A DNA stretch of 23,023 nt from Bacteroidota bacterium. GTDB taxonomy: Bacteria; Bacteroidota; Bacteroidia; Chitinophagales; Chitinophagaceae. The notes below the pieces were generated by a model, which was not told the DNA's origin, ran no database searches, and saw only the letters and a list, made by a program, of their open reading frames with translations. The position numbers were made by a program, and so were the translations under genes. Location: positions 1-23,023 of the forward strand of contig CANHUW010000010.1 of assembly GCA_947463975.1 (NCBI GenBank), in the 5' to 3' direction. Shown here one piece after another: positions 21,523 to 23,023 of this stretch (its first letter is position 1; the number at the start of each line of letters is the position of its first letter).

Positions 21523-23023
21523 TTACAATATATTATATGCAAAGCTTACATAGTATAATCCACCAATTGCTGGATTACCAAACGCAGTTCTGTAATAATG
21601 GTTCATAATATTTGTACCACCTAATTTGAACATAGATTTGATGTTTGGTACTTTATAAGTCAATACTGCATCAATTGTATTGAATGAAGAAACATTGCCT
21701 ACGCCAAATGTACCTTCATATACGAATCCGTCTTGATAGTGAAAGCTAGCACCAAAACCTAATCTGTTTTTCAATAAGAAGCCGCTATTGTTCAAACCTG
21801 CGTTCACTCTCATTTTTGGAGTGTTGAAGTAAGAAACAAATCCGCCTGGGAGATTACCTATTTCATCTGAAGAAACGCTAGCATTTACAGAGAAATTACG
21901 AGGTAATAAATAATCTAAAGATACACCCCAACCTGATGAAGCAACATTTGCGTCCGCATTCGTTGAAATACTGTATGCTGTACGCTTGTTTGGATCTAAT
22001 AAATCGAATACAGATTGTTGAGCTGTTCTAGATTGAAGTCCAATTACACTTGTGATGAAATTTTTATAATTTCCTGTGTAAGCATATACATCTATCAATA
22101 ATTTCTTTGCAATTAAAGATTTGTAACCCATCTCAAAGGTACTTAAAGACTCAGGCTTGAATTCTCCAAAAAATTGTTCTTTTAATAATTTTGTATTTGG
22201 AGCACCTGCCAATACAGAAGCACCAAATGCTTGAACACTAGCTGGAGTATAAACAGGGTTTGTATTAAATCCATTAAATGTTCTTAGTTCTCTTAAACCT
22301 CCCATTAATCTTGTTCCACCTCCAATGGTCAAATTGATCCATTGGTTTTGTGTAGTTGGGAAACGGTAAGCTGTTTGATAAGAGAAACGTAAATTTTGAT
22401 CTTCAGCCAATTTCAATACCATGGTGAATCTTGGTGTGAAACGACCTTCAAAATTTTGGTTCTTATCGTATCTTCCAGAAACTGAAAACTTAACAAAATC
22501 ATCTAAGAAACGCTTAGACAATTGAGCATAAGCACCATTTTCCATGATAGAGATTTTGCCAGCAGTATCTGCAAATAAAGTTCCTTTTGAATCCAACCAA
22601 TACTCTCTATGACTAGCGCCCATAATCAAATCTGCATTGTATTTGTCTAATCCTAATTTCTCAGTTAAATTATATTGACCTTCTATTACATATAATGCTG
22701 TTCTGTCTAAGAACAATGCACCTCCTTTAGAAATAGGGGTACTCACAATTGATTTCCATCTTGGATCCTGCGTAATATTAGTTGTTGGACGGGTATCGTC
22801 AGCTTTTGTTCTAGCAGCAGCATGTGCAGCTAAATTATCCAAACCTGCGTCTCTAGCAGCCGTGAATGCGCCAGCATAAGTTGGGAACCAAGTAGTACTT
22901 GCTTTCCATGCTTCGTTAAAATAACGAGAAGCGATAGTTGAGTTAAATGAGTTACCTGAATTCTCTAAAGTTGTATAAGCTCTAATAAACCAATCCTTAG
23001 ATTTTAATTCAAACTTGAACTGA
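21523..23023 (-). CDS. TonB-dependent outer-membrane receptor, C-terminal beta-barrel half
   Basis: Partial: the frame is open to the window edge, giving 499 C-terminal residues; the signal peptide, plug and TonB box lie outside. The visible part alternates short polar and aromatic beta strands typical of a 22-strand barrel (for example FVKFSVSGRYDKN, RFTPRFTMVLKL, NLRFSYQTAYRFPT, MRVNAGLNNSGF). FSYQTAYRFPTTQNQW and FEMGYKSLI are common in Bacteroidota receptors with a carboxypeptidase-regulatory-like N-terminal domain. The chain ends YYVSFAYNIL, a plausible final strand. No SusD partner follows, so a starch-binding SusC role is not supported. The ligand (siderophore, oligosaccharide or peptide) is unknown. 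Confidence 0.87.
   Translation of the reverse strand, partial: QFKFELKSKDWFIRAYTTLENSGNSFNSTIASRYFNEAWKASTTWFPTYAGAFTAARDAGLDNLAAHAAARTKADDTRPTTNITQDPRWKSIVSTPISKGGALFLDRTALYVIEGQYNLTEKLGLDKYNADLIMGASHREYWLDSKGTLFADTAGKISIMENGAYAQLSKRFLDDFVKFSVSGRYDKNQNFEGRFTPRFTMVLKLAEDQNLRFSYQTAYRFPTTQNQWINLTIGGGTRLMGGLRELRTFNGFNTNPVYTPASVQAFGASVLAGAPNTKLLKEQFFGEFKPESLSTFEMGYKSLIAKKLLIDVYAYTGNYKNFITSVIGLQSRTAQQSVFDLLDPNKRTAYSISTNADANVASSGWGVSLDYLLPRNFSVNASVSSDEIGNLPGGFVSYFNTPKMRVNAGLNNSGFLLKNRLGFGASFHYQDGFVYEGTFGVGNVSSFNTIDAVLTYKVPNIKSMFKLGGTNIMNHYYRTAFGNPAIGGLYYVSFAYNIL

Noticed and set aside
21523..23023. SusC-type starch receptor belonging to the glycogen/maltodextrin cluster
   Set aside because: It is 16 kb from the GH13, no SusD gene follows it, and the visible barrel does not read as SusC; the ligand cannot be assigned.
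1..23023. Mobile element, prophage, CRISPR or genomic island
   Set aside because: No transposase, integrase, tandem spaced repeats or tRNA was seen, and base composition and gene packing look even throughout.

Overview
The window is AT-rich chromosomal DNA, densely packed with genes, and looks like a Bacteroidota, most probably a Chitinophagaceae-type bacterium. The indicators are a SusA-like periplasmic GH13, a large TonB-dependent receptor, the long lepB with an extra N-terminal membrane domain, a bacterial-type glgA/glgC pair, a kdsC-ubiA-maf cluster, and Bacteroidota-type promoter boxes (TAnnTTTG) 16-29 bases before several start codons. The genus is inference. I see no rRNA, tRNA, CRISPR array, insertion sequence, prophage or integrase, and no gene-free stretch over 300 bases; the longest gap is about 175 bases.

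Layout: (1) 1-8051, storage and use of alpha-glucans and hexoses. On the minus strand, glgA, glgC, an MFS maltose-type transporter and a secreted GH13 (cut by the window edge) form a tight run. Diverging from it on the plus strand are an FHS-family sugar transporter and a ROK sugar kinase. Together they suggest maltodextrin cleavage in the periplasm, sugar uptake, phosphorylation and ADP-glucose/glycogen synthesis; the other glycogen genes (glgB, glgP, pgm) are not here. (2) 8054-13197, lipoyl synthase (lipA, minus), an OsmC-like protein (plus), then a five-gene minus-strand run fdx-iscX-kdsC-ubiA-maf, and a plus-strand alpha/beta hydrolase. (3) 13245-15602, topA, ending at a perfect hairpin shared with a convergent fatty-acid desaturase (15665-16756). 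(4) 16932-18301, a SirB1/transglutaminase-like protein followed by an alkylguanine-DNA methyltransferase with a TTG start. Its 3' end overlaps the convergent cdd gene, which follows lepB on the minus strand. (5) 20404-23023, pdhB alone, and the C-terminal half of a TonB-dependent receptor.

The regulatory layer is readable. There are two perfect bidirectional terminator hairpins (8054-8089, 15613-15646) and a strong terminator behind the TonB receptor. The hairpin after pdhB overlaps the lepB promoter box. A set of TAnnTTTG boxes also helps decide start codons (desaturase, topA).

I do not see a clear undescribed multi-gene system; most genes are conserved housekeeping or carbohydrate genes. 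The most unusual points are the cysteine-free ROK kinase lacking the family's zinc motif, the enlarged FHS transporter, the fdx-iscX pair without the rest of an isc operon, the UbiA prenyltransferase in a kdsC-maf operon, and the overlapping terminator and promoter at 20322-20349.
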